Origin: Diplodia intermedia
Taxonomy: Eukaryota; Ascomycota; Dothideomycetes; Botryosphaeriales; Botryosphaeriaceae
Length of the DNA: 64,000 bases
Direction: 5' to 3'
NCBI GenBank assembly: GCA_021495925.1
Contig: JAKEKT010000072.1
Span: 124,001 to 188,000, forward strand
The position numbers were made by a program, and so were the translations under genes. The notes under the pieces are model-generated. The model had not been told where the DNA came from and ran no database searches. It was given only the letters and a program-made list of their open reading frames with translations. Shown here piece by piece: positions 32,201-43,826 of the stretch (positions are counted from its first letter, which is position 1; each line of letters starts with the position of its first letter).

Positions 32201-33346
32201 GGCCTGTATCATCTGTTAGAGGGAGCTATCAGAAACAGAGCTACGGGCTTACCTTGCATGCAGTACGTGAAAGCTTTGTCTCATAAAAGCTCGAGACCCG
32301 GATCGTTCTTGGTTCAAACACACTTGGAAACTCGTCTTGGTGGCGCCGCAACAGTGCAGAGTTCCTTCCCAATGTCTCAAGAAGACCACGGTTGGGCTGA
32401 TCTCCAACCATGGGTACCAAGGATTCAATCCTCATGCCGAGGTTCGGTACTCCGAAGAAGAGAAATCCACGCGTAGCATTCAAGATGTTGCGATAGACTC
32501 GATCTGTCATGTGCACGAATGCCTGTCTTTGGTCAGTATCGTTCTTTGGGAGCGGAGTACACTCAGAACTATAAAGGAAACAGAAAACTGACTTCTTTGA
32601 TGACAAGACCACCGAGGCTGTGTCCAATGAATAGGACAGGCTTGCAGCGTTGGTTTACCTATATACTCCAAGCATTAGCATGACCTATTGCGGGGTCAAG
32701 CAAACGTACAGTTTCTGCGACCAGAACATCCTTTAATGCAGTGCGTAGACCCAGGCCGAGATCCGTGAGATTTTGAACAGAGGAGCTTCCATGCAACTGT
32801 GTATCATAGCCGTATACTAAGACTCGCGTGTTTGGTAGGTCCTTCGGCAAGCCGTCACGGAGCCACATGAATGGCCCTCCTCGTTGTTTGAAGGAACCGT
32901 AAGCATGTCCGTTGAGACCCGAAGTGGCTATGATGCTGTTCGTAGCGTTAGTGGATCCGAAGGTGGAAATTGAGTGATTTCAATACTTACTCGCTCGTAT
33001 GTTCAGCCTCTTGAATTCCATGCAACGGAGTGAACCCATAGAAGTGCACATCCAAACGCAAGCTGAATGGTTCGTCTTCGCCGATGTCCACATCCAGCTG
33101 CCACTCATTTTCATTCTCAACGAGAGTAGGGAGCTGAAGCAGGACGTTCCTTGCTCCGGGCAAGGTGACCGTGGCGATCAGCTCATCATTCCGGTAAGGA
33201 CTCCGCGCCAGCGAGCCGATCTCCACGGAGAAGTCTCCGCCCTGACGCAGCGCCTTCCTCACAAGATCCGGAATATCCTCCCTCCCATACTTCTTCGGTA
33301 TACATCTCAGCCGGAACACAGTGTCCGGACGGATCGTGCTGGCCAT
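29245..33346 (-). CDS. NLR-like protein: alpha/beta hydrolase, NACHT, ankyrin
   Basis: Six exons, 33346-32991, 32935-32710, 32658-32593, 32522-32253, 32212-32023 and 31913-29245, give about 1258 residues. Residues 1-115 are a polar leader. Residues 117-330 are a SesB-like alpha/beta-hydrolase with an S-G-L-N-G-H-A oxyanion region and nucleophile elbow G-H-S-L-G-G (Ser208). A NACHT NTPase follows with G-K-P-G-S-G-K-S-T (418-426) and Walker B V-D-A-L-D-E (526-531). The C-terminal third contains ankyrin-type repeats (L-L-H-L-A-A-M-V-G-K; P-I-H-V-A-A-A-H-G). Fungal STAND receptors of this shape trigger heterokaryon incompatibility or stress responses when the repeats sense a ligand; that role is inferred. 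The exon 5/6 join is the least certain splice: the 109-nt intron was chosen because it is the only pairing I found that keeps frame and restores C-L-R-S-L-A-F-P. Confidence 0.85.
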
Positions 33347-33975
33347 GAGGGGCCCTTCGATCTTCGCAGCCTTGTCGATGCGTGCAACTGCGGCTGGTGC
33401 AAGCTCTGTCGGTTCAGCATATTGCGGCGAGATGTTTCGTTCGAGCGGGCCGGGTCTGCTGTTAGGACTCTGGCATGTTGGCTATGTGCTGGCGACTGTC
33501 TCCGGTTGGTGTTGTGGTGAGGGCAGAGGTCGCGGCTTCCTCGCGACGGAGAACGTTCAAGGCAGGCAGGCACCAGCCGCCAAGGCGTTGCCTCATTGGG
33601 GCGCATATCCCGCCAATGGTCGAAGCCTGTCATGCATGATCCCTGTTCGATCCTCTCAGCCGGGATCATTAGAGTACGGAAGCCAACAGCCCACTCAACT
33701 CAAAAAGCGCTGAAGCGCCGATTTCTGTGGAGTCTTCCTTCCCGACGTGAACTGACGCTTACCTCTCTAAGTAACTTCGTTATCACTATCAGTCTTCCCA
33801 CAGGGGAACACTAGAAGACATTAACATTCGTAAAGAAAAAGTCGTAAACAAGCTCAAAGCTCTAGTCTAAAATCCCCCCCAACCCGCCTCCCTTCCAAAC
33901 ACCATCTACCCACCCTCTCCCTTTTCTCTTACCCTCTCCCTCCACCACCACCACCACCACCACCACCACCACCAC
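33347..33975. other. Intergenic, NLR promoter and CCA-rich tract
   Basis: The first half is the probable NLR promoter. From about 33870 to 33975 the plus strand is almost only C, A and T, with a CCA microsatellite at about 33952-33974 directly beside the stop codon of the DUF3176 gene. Confidence 0.6.
33952..33974. repeat. CCA trinucleotide repeat
   Basis: Perfect CCA units lie immediately 3' of the DUF3176 stop codon, so the transcript would carry GGT repeats at the start of its 3' UTR. Confidence 0.9.
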
Positions 33976-36405
33976 TCACCCCCTCACAAACCCCACACTC
34001 CCACTCTCCTTCCCCCCCTTCTCCCCACCACCACCAACATCCAACCTCCCCCTCATCCCCCCCACCACCACGCCGACCCTCCCCCTCCCCCTGCCCCCCC
34101 TCCACCCCACATCCTCGCGCCACTCGCCCTTCGGCGGCGCCAGCAGCAACAACGGCACATTACTCGCCTTCCACACGACCCTCTCACCCTTCCCCTTCGC
34201 ACACGTCAGCGCGATCGCGACGACCAGTATGACCGCGCCGCTCGCGACGACGAAGGCGGGGAGGGCGAGCCAGGGCCAGTTGGTGGCGATGAAGGGTTGG
34301 GGGGCGAGGGGGGTGCCGGAGATGCGGGTTGGGGTGGACGGGGACGAGAGAAGGCGGAGGGAGGTTGTGAGGGCGGTGGCGAGGGAGGAGGAGGAGGAGG
34401 AGGGGAAGGAGGGGTGCGTCCAGAGGAGGGTTGCGAGGGTGGTGGCGGCGCGGGCGGTGGCGATTTGGGCCGCTTCGGCGGTGGCGGCCGGGTCGGTGCG
34501 GTTGTGGGCGAGGGTGATGTTGTGGTCGGTGGCGAGGAGGGGGGAGAGTGTGGTGTTGGTGAGGGCGAGGCTGAAGGTGGTGGTGTTGGTGCCGGAGGAG
34601 GGAAGCGCGGATGAGTTGGTGGGTTGGAATTCTTGGCAGGTGGGGGAGGAGCTCGTCCAGCAGTCGCTGGATGGACTGGCGGTGAGTTCGACGTCGCGCG
34701 GCTCGGCGTTGAGGAGCTTGCCGTTTCTCTGTGGGATCGGGAAGGGGTCAGTCGTTGTGCCTTTTGTAGGAGGAGAGTGAGATGTGGCAGTTGTCCCCAG
34801 GCCATATTAGGACTCAACGCCTCAACCCTTGACAAACAACCCTTGACAAACAACCCTCTTACAGCAACCTTCAACGAAACTCCGCAAAAAGAAAGATGAG
34901 CAAAAGAAAACAAAGATCCAACATACCACTTCAACCCCCTCATACACCTTCGCGCACCAGCTAACCGCGCACGCCGTGACATTCCACTTCGGGCTCGCCA
35001 GGGTACTCGCATCCCACGCCTCGCCCGACGCCTCCTCGGCAACCCTCAGCCGCGCGACCGCGAACTCGAACAGGCGCGGATCCCTGACGCCGGCCGGATA
35101 GGCCTCGCCCGCGACGGACCGGACGAGCGAGTAGAGCGTGCCGAGGGGGTCCTGGCCGTGCAGCGCGTTGCCGGCCGAGGCGCCCGTGTGGTGCGGCCGC
35201 TCGACGAGCGAACCGTTCTGCAGCACGAGGCTGAGGTTGTGGTAGCCGGCGAGCGTGTACGTCAGCTGCGGGCACGTCGCGTTCGCGATGGCCTCTCCCG
35301 AAAGCTCCGACGAGTACTCGGTCGAGGACGAGTTCGAGCACGTCGGCGTCACGGAGCTCGACACGTCCTCGCACGCGCTGCACAGGCCCAGCGAGCTGAA
35401 GGCGTCCCACGTGCAGTTCCCGGTCGGGCAGCCGAAGTCGATTTGCTCCTCGACGCCCACGAGGGCGGCGAAGATGGTTTTGCGCAGGTTGGCTGCCGGG
35501 GGGAGGAGGAGGAGCTGGTTAGCTGGGTTTCACTTCGCAAGCAAACCACATGGCGGACGCTTACCGGCGGAAAGGACGTCGCTGTCGGCCTCGAGCGCCT
35601 GGGCGGCCGGCATCCAGGTGCCGTTGACGGCCGCGGCGGCGTCGAGCGGCGCGACGCGCGCCGGGAACGAGACCATCTGCTGCGCGAAGGGATCCATGGC
35701 CAGCGCGACGACGACGACCAGCGCCGCCCACGTCGCGACCCACGCGTCCGCCTTGGCGCGCACCAGCAGCTTCGCGCAGCCGACGGGCCCGCGGGCGGCG
35801 CCGTCGAAGAGGTCCAGGTCGGCGAGCGGGCGCGGCGCGTGGTCGGCGGGCTGGAAGTACAGCCAGCGCAGCTGGCCGATGCACTCGGCCACGACGAACA
35901 GCATGAGGAAGCGCGCGACGACGACCAAGGTCGCCACGAGGGCGTTGGGCGAGATGGCCGGGCCCCAGTCGGCCAGCCGCTTGCCGTCCATGTCGGCGAG
36001 CAGCCAGACGGCGACGGCGAAGCAGGCCAGGCTGCCCAGCGCCGCGGCGATCTCGCCGACCCACCACTCGTGCCAGCGGTCCATGAAGTCGATCCAGCCG
36101 GCCGGCGGCAGCCGCTGCGACGACGGGCCCCGGTTGTACTCGGGGTCCTCGGCGATGGACTCGTAGGGCGGGATGTTGGGGTTGCCGTCGAAGTGCTCGA
36201 CCGCGCGCGACGTCCGCGTCGTGCTCATCGACGTGCGCCCCGACGGCGCCGCCATGGCGTTCATGACCGACGCGCTGGCCTCCTTGAGTGCTGGTGTGTC
36301 GAACATGCCGTCGCGCTCCGTCGCCATGGAGCTGCGCCGCGGCTCTCCCTGGAGCGTGGCGCCGTCGTCGACGTTGACTGGTCCGTAGCCGTCGCGGTTG
36401 TCCAT
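33976..36405 (-). CDS. DUF3176 multi-span membrane protein
   Basis: Three exons, 36405-35565, 35492-34927 and 34728-33976, give about 719 residues. DUF3176 proteins are common in Pezizomycotina and have no known activity. Visible marks are the first helix after W-W-V-G-E-I-A-A-A-L, the A-I-S-P-N-A-L-V-A-T-L helix, A-E-C-I-G-Q-L-R-W-L-Y-F, the F-D-G-A-A-R-G-P motif, and D-P-F-A-Q-Q-M-V-S-F-P after the third helix. A Cys-rich, N-glycosylation-rich ectodomain follows (C-P-T-G-N-C-T-W; C-S-A-C-E-D), then a last membrane helix in exon 3 (AFVVASGAVILVVAIALTC) and a Gly/Arg-rich tail. Exon 3 was found by reading from the acceptor at 34729: the frame stays open for 250 codons through very biased sequence. 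It is not closely related to the two membrane proteins further left, though the general topology is alike. Confidence 0.85.
34826..34853. repeat. 14-bp tandem duplication in DUF3176 intron
   Basis: Two exact 14-bp units (CCCTTGACAAACAA) lie in the 198-nt second intron, which is longer than most introns in this window. Confidence 0.9.
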
Positions 36406-37389
36406 TGGGGCCAGAGGTCTACTCTGAAGGGATGGGCGAGAAAGGTCCTATATGCATAGCTTAAGATATAAACAGATCCTCGGCGGCGCAGATGCTGGAT
36501 CTGGCAGATAGGACCCATCTTGCGCACGTCCAGTCAGCACCAGCAGTGTCTGCCAAGCTGCCTTTGTCCAATGGTATTTTATGCCGCGTCAGGGACATGT
36601 ATGATCTTCACCACGGACCCAGTAAATTGTGGGGGCTGCTAGTTGTCCAACGGCACAAACGGTGTCGTGGCGCATGCTTCTGGAAGAGAGCGAGCGCTTC
36701 GCACTGACAACACCGAATCGTACGTTGGCTGTGGAACAACCGCCCGGCCCCTCGCGCCGCCGCATCCGCCTCGCACCTGCGACGACACCGTCCATTTAGT
36801 CACCTGAGAGGGCTTACTGTGTTTTTGCTATTGCTCCATTCCTACGACGAACTGTTTATCCCCGCTTGTTGCCACTGGTCCGTCGCTCCGTTTTCCTTAA
36901 GGGGGAGATGCAATCCTCCGGTCAACCTAAGTCATACTCCCACCCGACCAGCAGTCCAAAATCCGGTATTGAAAGAGAAAAAGTGAATCCGCAACCCAAA
37001 CTCGCCGCTCGCGCCCAGTTTCGCTTGCCTACCAAAGCGCCGGCGATCTTGACGGCTAACCTTTAGGAGAAATAGTACAGAAAAGAAGTCAACAGGGATT
37101 ATTAAAGGCCGCCCCGCCCAGTCTGCCATTTTCCGCGTATGCAGCTGGCGCGCCACGTGCTCATGTCCTCCTTCGCCAATGTCCTGGTCGTGGGGCGTGT
37201 TCGCGTCGTCGAGACGCACGCAATAATCGGCGGGATGTGGACAGAGCCCAGGGGACCACCTCTTGAAAGTCCCGTCAGCAATGGCAGCAGGGACCAGGTA
37301 AAGCCAGTAACCAATGCGAAGGCCTGATCCAACGCATGCGTGTGCTTGAGATAGTGTTTCCTTGTTGTTATGACCCTTGGATGATGCGC
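36406..37389. other. Intergenic, no gene seen
   Basis: Promoter side of the DUF3176 gene and 3' side of the Pal1 gene. An A/T-rich element (TTTATATC on the minus strand, near 36468-36475) lies about 65 bases upstream of the DUF3176 start. Confidence 0.55.
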
Positions 37390-39405
37390 TTACGACGCCC
37401 TCCTCTCGGGCTTGGGCTTCCTGGGGCCGCCCTTCAGGGACTTCATGCGCCCAAGGAAACCACTGGGCTTGGGCTCATCGGCCGGACCAGCCTCGTTCGT
37501 GGGCAGTCTCTCCAAGTTCGGCCGTCCAGGGGAGCTCGGTGCCCGAGCACGACCGGGCCTCTGCTGCTCCGAGATCCTGATCGACGCGCCCTTCTTCTCG
37601 TACGCATCATCGTAATCATCGAAGAACGGGTTCTTCTCCTGCATCTTGCCCCTGCCTCCTGCGCTCATCGGGGAGCTCTGGCCGTTCGGGGGCGGCGGGG
37701 GTGGGCGGCGGAACTCGTACTGTGCATCAGGAGACACCACGCGTCCTCCGTAGTCGCGACGGGGCTGGGAAATTCCGCGGATCCTCTGGGCGAGGGACTT
37801 CTTACGCGCAAGGCCACCGCCACCCATGCTGCCGAGACCATCAGTCTCAGAATCGCGCCTTTCCAGGTCCTTCCTGCTTGCAGGGGCACCCTCGAGGAAA
37901 GTGCTCGTTCCCAGGCCGTTGGACTCGTCGCCGTGGATAGCCTCGATGTCAGCCTTCGGGTTGTAGAAGCCGGTCTGGGCAGCAGAGGGCTTGGGCGGCT
38001 CGACTTCGGGGCGGGCGGCAGACGAGAAGTCCGAGAATCCTTCAGCACCACGACCGTGGAACTGGTCAAGGTTCATGCTCTGATTGACGGGACCGGAGCC
38101 ACCCATGACGTTGTTGGCGGAGCCCTCCGGGAACGCCTGCATCGGGGCCCGCTGGTCCCTCTTCCGGTTACGGTGAGGGTTGCAAGCATCGAAGGGGCCG
38201 TCGTGGTGGAACACTGGGCGTGTCTGTTAGTAAACGGTAGCAGAAGACTCTCCGACTGGACTTACTGCTCGGGCCGTAGATGCCGGAGACGTCGAGCTTG
38301 TCGATAAGATCAAGACCCCTGGGCTTCCTGACTTTGCCGTCCTTGTCCCTGGTGGTACGGCCGGATTCCCTCTCCTTGCGCTCCCTGTGCCTTCTCTCGC
38401 GGCGCCTACGTTCCTCCTCCATCGACGTCTTATCCATGATCGAAGACTCGGAGTTGCGGCGGGGCCTCCTGTTCTCGCCACGGCCGGGACTCTTGAAAAT
38501 GTCGAGCTCCTCGCGGGGCGGGGGGCGACGGGGAGGAGCCCTGGAGCCGCTGGCGTTGCGGCGATGGTCGTCGTCGGGGCGCGGAGGACGTCCGGGAGCG
38601 GTGCCCGATCGCGACGGGCCAGGCGGACGAGGGAAGGAAGCACCTGCCAAGAGTGAGCGACGTCACTTTGATTCGTCGAGAGCGAACGGGTGCATACCGT
38701 TAGGACCTGCCTTCCTATCGTCCTTATCTTGCAGACTCATCTCGGCCTGAGGTTTCGGGTAGTTAGCAAACAGTTTCGTGAAGGCAGCAAACTTGTCCAT
38801 TTCGACGGACTGCGAGCGAGAATGCGGAAACATGGCAGCTGGGGAGCGAGGGCGCGCCGATAATTTTGTGCAGGCGGCGGGTCGCGCAGAGGGCGGGCGT
38901 GCAGTCGCACAAGCGCCTTTAGAGCGCAGCTTATCTGCGGCAGAAGCAGGGGCGTGGGAAATAGGCTCGCGACGTACAAACAGCTCTTCTGCAGCGGATG
39001 CGTAGTTGGGCTTGTCAGACGGGGGGGCCATGTTGCTGGCTTGGTAGGGAGGAAACTGCGTTTGGAACTGCGTTTGCGGAGCAGGCGCCTCGAACTCTGC
39101 CAAAAAGGGGTTCCGCGAGTGCGGGCGCTGGGCGGTGGTGCGCGGGGTGGGCAGCGAGGGCGACGGCGACGGCAGGCCTTGGGGCGATGCAGCGCGGTTG
39201 CGGAAGGGATTGTTGGAAGATAAGTTGAGTGACAGGGCGGGCGAGGGCCGACGCTCTAGTAATGGGGGACGTAATCAGCGGCGCTATGGGGCAAGGATGT
39301 TGCGCAAGGAGACGCATGAAACGACGACGGCAGCATAGGTGTGGATGTCTGGGTGGTTTGGCAACAGGGGGACGTACCTGGCACCGAGGGCTGGACGAGC
39401 GACAT
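37390..39405 (-). CDS. PAL1: Pal1-family cell morphology/endocytosis protein
   Basis: Four exons, 39405-39378, 39255-38698, 38643-38266 and 38213-37390, give 595 residues. The diagnostic Pal1 core is H-H-D-G-P-F-D-A-C-N-P-H-R-N-R-K and R-A-P-M-Q-A-F-P, formed across the exon 3/4 junction (I-Y-G-P-S-M-F). Fission yeast Pal1 is a cortical protein for cylindrical cell shape, and budding yeast Pal1 joins early endocytic sites. Three NPF tripeptides occur (N-N-P-F-R, R-N-P-F-L and K-N-P-F-F), the classic ligand of EH-domain endocytic adaptors. The middle region is rich in Arg, Glu and Ser with a likely helix (EEERRRRERRHRERKERE). The first exon is only 28 nt (M-S-L-V-Q-P-S-V-P); an upstream in-frame ATG at 39468 is possible. 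It is divergent from MED31. Confidence 0.88.
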
Positions 39406-40468
39406 CGATGATTGCCGCCCGACGACGAGCTTGGCTGGACGATTAGGATCGGCTGCTAATAGGACCACCGACGGCGAGAGATGAGGTGTTGCGTGTGTGC
39501 GGGACGCAGCGAGTAGGACGGAGCGGGCAGCTGCTGCAGCTGTTGCGCGGGCGACGCTTGGGCGCCCAAGAATGCTGAATGATGAAAGGCTGCTCGGATA
39601 TGATAGCGCAGTGAGATTGAAACAGTGGAGGGGCGTGTCCGGGTGGGTGGTATGGCGCGGGCTCAGCGGGCTGCCAGGACGGCGGGTAGGACGTGCAAGA
39701 GGGGTTCGCGGAGTCGCAGCGCGCTGTCCTCTCTTTTAGGTACGCTCTGGCAGCAGCGACGCAGCGAGACCAACGCCAAGTTTCTCCCGACCAGATGCTG
39801 AGGGCGTGCTGCCAGAGGTGACTAAATTGTTAGCGAGTCAGCTGCAACCCCGGTGACCCTGGCGATCGAAATGCGCCGCCCAGGCCACTCGTCCGCTCCC
39901 AGCACCAGAACGGCCGAGGCCGGTTCCTGGTGCGCGCTCGCAGCCCCGGCGCAGGCCCTGGGAGACGCCGCGACGCCAGCCACGCCCGCGACCGCAGCCG
40001 CCGCGACGCAGCCGTCGCTGGCTGACGCGATAAATGCCCATGGAGCAGCGCGTGCAGCAGTAGTCAGCAGCCCTGCCAGCACCCTGCGCCGCGGCCGCCC
40101 TATCACGGCGCAGCACGAGCGAGGAGCCACAGGGCTCCATCAGGGCGCGCGCCCGATCTCGCCAGGCCAGGCCGATTGAACCGCCTGCCGCTGCCAACTT
40201 GCGGGGAAAGCGCGAAGCGCCATCGCAGCCGCCGGAAATTCGACGACCCTCCCCGCCTCTCCTGGCCACGCCGAGCTAGCCAGCTTGCCCGCCGCCCGCC
40301 TGCCCGCCGCCACATCAGCGCTGCTTTCAGCGCGCCGCTTAGTAGCTCCGCCTAGTCTGCGTACTCTCGTGCCCGCCGGAAGCCAGAGGCACGCGTGCCC
40401 GCCGCCTCACCACGCACGCCTCCCGCTGCACAACCGCGTCCGCGAGCCAGCGCCGACCCGACGCGCAC
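39406..40468. other. Divergent promoter region, PAL1 and MED31
   Basis: GC-rich 1.06 kb without a supported gene. Long chance frames on both strands are Ala/Arg-rich. Confidence 0.55.
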
Positions 40469-40970
40469 ATGGCCCTGGCCCAGGCACCCGAGGGCGCCGC
40501 CCCTGCCCCTGCTGCAGCCGCCGCAGAGCCGCTCTACGGGGGCTTCACCCGCTTCGAGCTGGAGCTGGAGGTGAGATTACAAATGCGCGCGACGGGGACG
40601 CGCAAAGCTTCGAGGCTGACCCGTCGCAGTTCGTCCAGTGCCTGGCCAACCCGTGGTACCTGAACCACCTGGCCGTGCAGAAGTACCTGGACAGCCCAGA
40701 CTTTGTCGCGTATCTCGACTACCTGCAGTATTTTGCTCAGCCCCAGTACGCAAAGTACCTCACGTACGTCATGCCACTGCCGCCCTCTTCCGCCGCTGTC
40801 ACTGTGGAGCTGACCCGCCGCGCTACAGTCACCCCGGGCCGACGCTGCGCGCGCTGCAGCTGCTCCAGCAAGAGCAATTCCGCAAGGAAATCATCATGCC
40901 GGACACCGTGGGCCGGATGATTGAGGAAGGCGTCCGAGCCAGCGCCGGGGATCGTCACGGCCGGCCATGA
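40469..40970 (+). CDS. MED31: Mediator complex subunit 31 (Soh1)
   Basis: Three exons, 40469-40570, 40630-40763 and 40829-40970, give 125 residues. Med31 sits in the middle module of the Mediator coactivator and helps RNA polymerase II initiation. The conserved helical core is seen across the joins: R-F-E-L-E-L-E, F-V-Q-C-L-A-N-P-W-Y-L-N-H-L-A, Y-L-D-Y-L-Q-Y-F, P-Q-Y-A-K-Y-L, then H-P-G-P-T-L-R-A-L-Q-L-L-Q and F-R-K-E-I-I-M-P. Length fits the family. The N-terminus is an Ala/Pro-rich stretch typical of fungi. Confidence 0.95.
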
Positions 40971-43148
40971 GATTTGCAATCTCAGATTGAGTCCCGTGAT
41001 TAGCCCCGCCCTAGGCCCGTGGAATGGACGGCAAGAAGCGTGCATGCTGTCACCGCAGCTGCAGCTGTTCACCAGGCATTGGCGCCGCATGCGGAAGGTG
41101 TTGGGGGCAAGCAGCATTGCGTCTCGTGTTGCCAGGGACGCTCTCCCCGAGTTTGGGCTTTACCATGATCTGCACGACCCCGGCAGCTCAGTCGCGGAGA
41201 AAAACCAAAGTGAGGAAGCTTGAACGGAAGCCAAAAAACAAACGCGCATCCTTTCCGCCTGCGTCGGCGCCAAGTTGCAGATAGAGCCCGCGAGGCGAGC
41301 ATTCTTCGCGGCTACACTGACGACGGGATATATTTTTTATCAAATTCCTTCCCCAATCGGCCGTTTGCAATCTTAACGCCCGTCTGTTAACGCGTCGTGC
41401 CACTTGTCGAACGCACACGTTGCGCGGACCACTGTTCACCGTCTTTCTCGCGTGCCTGCATTCCTGCCCTGCTCGGTACATCGGAACATGGCGAGCTGGC
41501 TAGTGGTAGTGCGGCGCAGTCGAATAGCCATGCCGCCCATGCTTCGTTCTGAAATCATGAGCCTAAATCAACATCACGATCAATCGGTTGCAGTGCTTGA
41601 CACCCCTGGCCAGCCTTGTCGCTAATTCAGCTTCCGAAAGACATTCAATGCCTCTCCTTGCTTGCATCGGGATGTTCTGAACGCGCGTCGACCGGTGACA
41701 GAGTAACTGTGGCGGACTTGTGTCAATTGTGTCGGTTGCTCTGCTCGCTCCAGCGCACGCTTCATCTATTAGCCTATGCGCAGCTGAGATCAAGGGCCAA
41801 GGATTCTTAAACTTGCTATTAATATCTGTACCGTTCTTCGACCTGGCCAAAATTAAGTTGTGTTCCAGGCAATAAGAAGGCGCCACGACACTTTGGAGCA
41901 AGACCGGAAGAAGGCGCAAGCATGACCCAAATTGCCATTCGCACGCTACCATCCCCATGGAGTTTACCGAAGGATCCGGTAGTACCGAAGCAGAGTACGT
42001 ACAGGAAACAGCCACTCATGTGACCGATGGAGAGAAATAGGAGCACAGGAACATACGGCACGGCACACAGTCAGCCCATGAGTCGTCGACTAAGGTGGCG
42101 CAGCGCTACTTCGTGGCGCCGCTGAATCACGGTTGGCGAAAGTGCTCTCCACAACCCATGGGTCTCGACACGTTCTCGACAGTAGTGCTTTCGGGTTCCC
42201 CTGAATTGTATATGGGAGAGCCCTGCCGGTGACGTGCACGGTCATGCACCAGGTCGCTATAGCGACGCCGATAATCTTACGATAGGGCCCTCCCCTTTCG
42301 TCCTGCATTGTCCGAGAAGTGGAGGCATCATCAATTCTTCTCGCGGACCGACTTGTCTGGGCTGTTGAAGTACGGCTCTACCGCATCCTCCGCGCGCGGA
42401 CTTCGTGCACGATTCTACATGGGTTCGGCATGAACATGCTGATACCAAGCTGTAAGCCTCGGCTCCACAGAGCTAGCACCAGCACTCATCTCAGCCTTCG
42501 CAAGATCTAGCCTTGCAGCCACCAACTCGCGATGGCTGCCGAGAAGGCACTTTGGTAACGAGAATCCGATGACGAGATCATTTTGGTTCTTATCACCTCT
42601 CTCTCCTCTTTGACGACGTCGCCGGTTCCAGCTCCACTTGGCGCAATACGAGAAAGCCATGGCGTCTCACAATACGCGGTCGATCGTCAAGAGCTGAGCG
42701 TGAGGCGTGCCCCTCTGACGACGACAGCTGATGGAATCATCGATCTGGAACCGGTTGCGTGGTAGAAGAGCCAAGCGTCACTACCCGGACGATCGTTTTT
42801 GACACCGCGGCGCGATTGCCTGACTGCGAACCGACCTCGGACTCCTAGCGCGGAGTGATCTTCCAACGAGAGTCGTACGCATGAAGCGATCATCACGGCA
42901 GTCAAGCTCACGTTGATGCATTAAATTCAGATTTGCGTTCCCTCTTCGGCCTCGAAACTGCGCATCAATGGCTCCCCCACAAAAAAAAGTCGTGTCGTCC
43001 AACGCCGTGCCTTGTATCAGGACGTGGGAATCTTCGAAAGACCGTCCAATGCCTGTTTCGCCGTCGCCATGCAGAAAGAAACCAATACCCCCACAGAACT
43101 CCATCAACACTTCTTTGGCCGAGCACCTCGTATCCCCCCGCCATATCC
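40971..43148. other. Gene-poor 2.2-kb region
   Basis: Between the 3' ends of MED31 (+) and RPC11 (-). No gene recognised on either strand. Composition is unremarkable, with no repeat longer than a few units. Confidence 0.5.
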
Positions 43149-43826
43149 TTACTCTCTCCACTGCTTCGCGCACTTGGTGCACTGTGAACAGGACCCCAAA
43201 GTCAGCCATCCGTTCCCACAATCCGGAAAAACAGCCCCCACCCCCTCCCCAAAACGAAACAATCCACTCATTATGCTCTCTCCCTGATCATCGTCCACGA
43301 AACACTCCCCAAGCAGCAAAAAGAAATTGGACGGGACGGGACGGGGACGGAGAGACGCACCTTGAAAAACGACGTCATTGGCTCGTCGGCGCTGCGGATC
43401 TGGATCTGGTAGAAGTAGGCGCGGTCGCCGCCGCACTGCGCGTTGGGGCATTGGACCTCGGTCTGGTCGACGTTCTCCCACGCGTCCTTGCCGCCCAGCA
43501 CGTCCTCGACCTCCTTGCGCTTCATCGCCTTGCGCTCGTAGTAGCGCCGGTCCAGCACGTATTGGTACGGGCAGCTGCGGCACTCGAAGCGGTTCTTGCC
43601 GCGCAGCGCCGCGTCGGCCGAGTTCTCGGGCACGTTGTCTGGGACGCGTGAGACGGTGAGCGTGTTGGAGCAGGCGGGGCAGACTGTAGAAAAAAAGTGG
43701 TGGTTAGCCGGGAATTTTTTTTCTTTCTTTTTTTTTCTTTCGTGCTTCGGAGCTGATGACTGGAGCGGGCTGAATGGTTTCGAAAGCGCAGTGCCGAGGT
43801 TGGAAAGAAAACGTACAGAGCAGCAT
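43149..43826 (-). CDS. RPC11: RNA polymerase III subunit Rpc11 (TFIIS-like)
   Basis: Three exons, 43826-43817, 43683-43361 and 43181-43149, give 121 residues. Rpc11 carries out transcript cleavage and helps termination and reinitiation by RNA polymerase III. The N-terminal zinc ribbon is C-P-A-C ... C-R-S-C-P-Y; the C-terminal TFIIS-type ribbon has C-P-N-A-Q-C and C-T-K-C with the catalytic hairpin Q-I-R-S-A-D-E-P. The first exon codes only M-L-L plus one base and the last only 11 codons (C-T-K-C-A-K-Q-W-R-E), so the ribbon's last two Cys depend on correct splicing of the third exon. The linker K-E-V-E-D-V-L-G-G is strongly conserved in the family. Confidence 0.95.

Noticed and set aside
1..36405. 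A secondary-metabolite cluster built on the ligase, hydrolase and reductase-like genes
   Set aside because: No PKS, NRPS, terpene cyclase, P450 or cluster regulator is present, and the genes are spaced by long intergenic regions.
33976..36405. Third paralog of membrane gene copies A and B
   Set aside because: Similar topology, but its motifs are those of DUF3176 and the W-C-I-P junction and conserved tail are absent.
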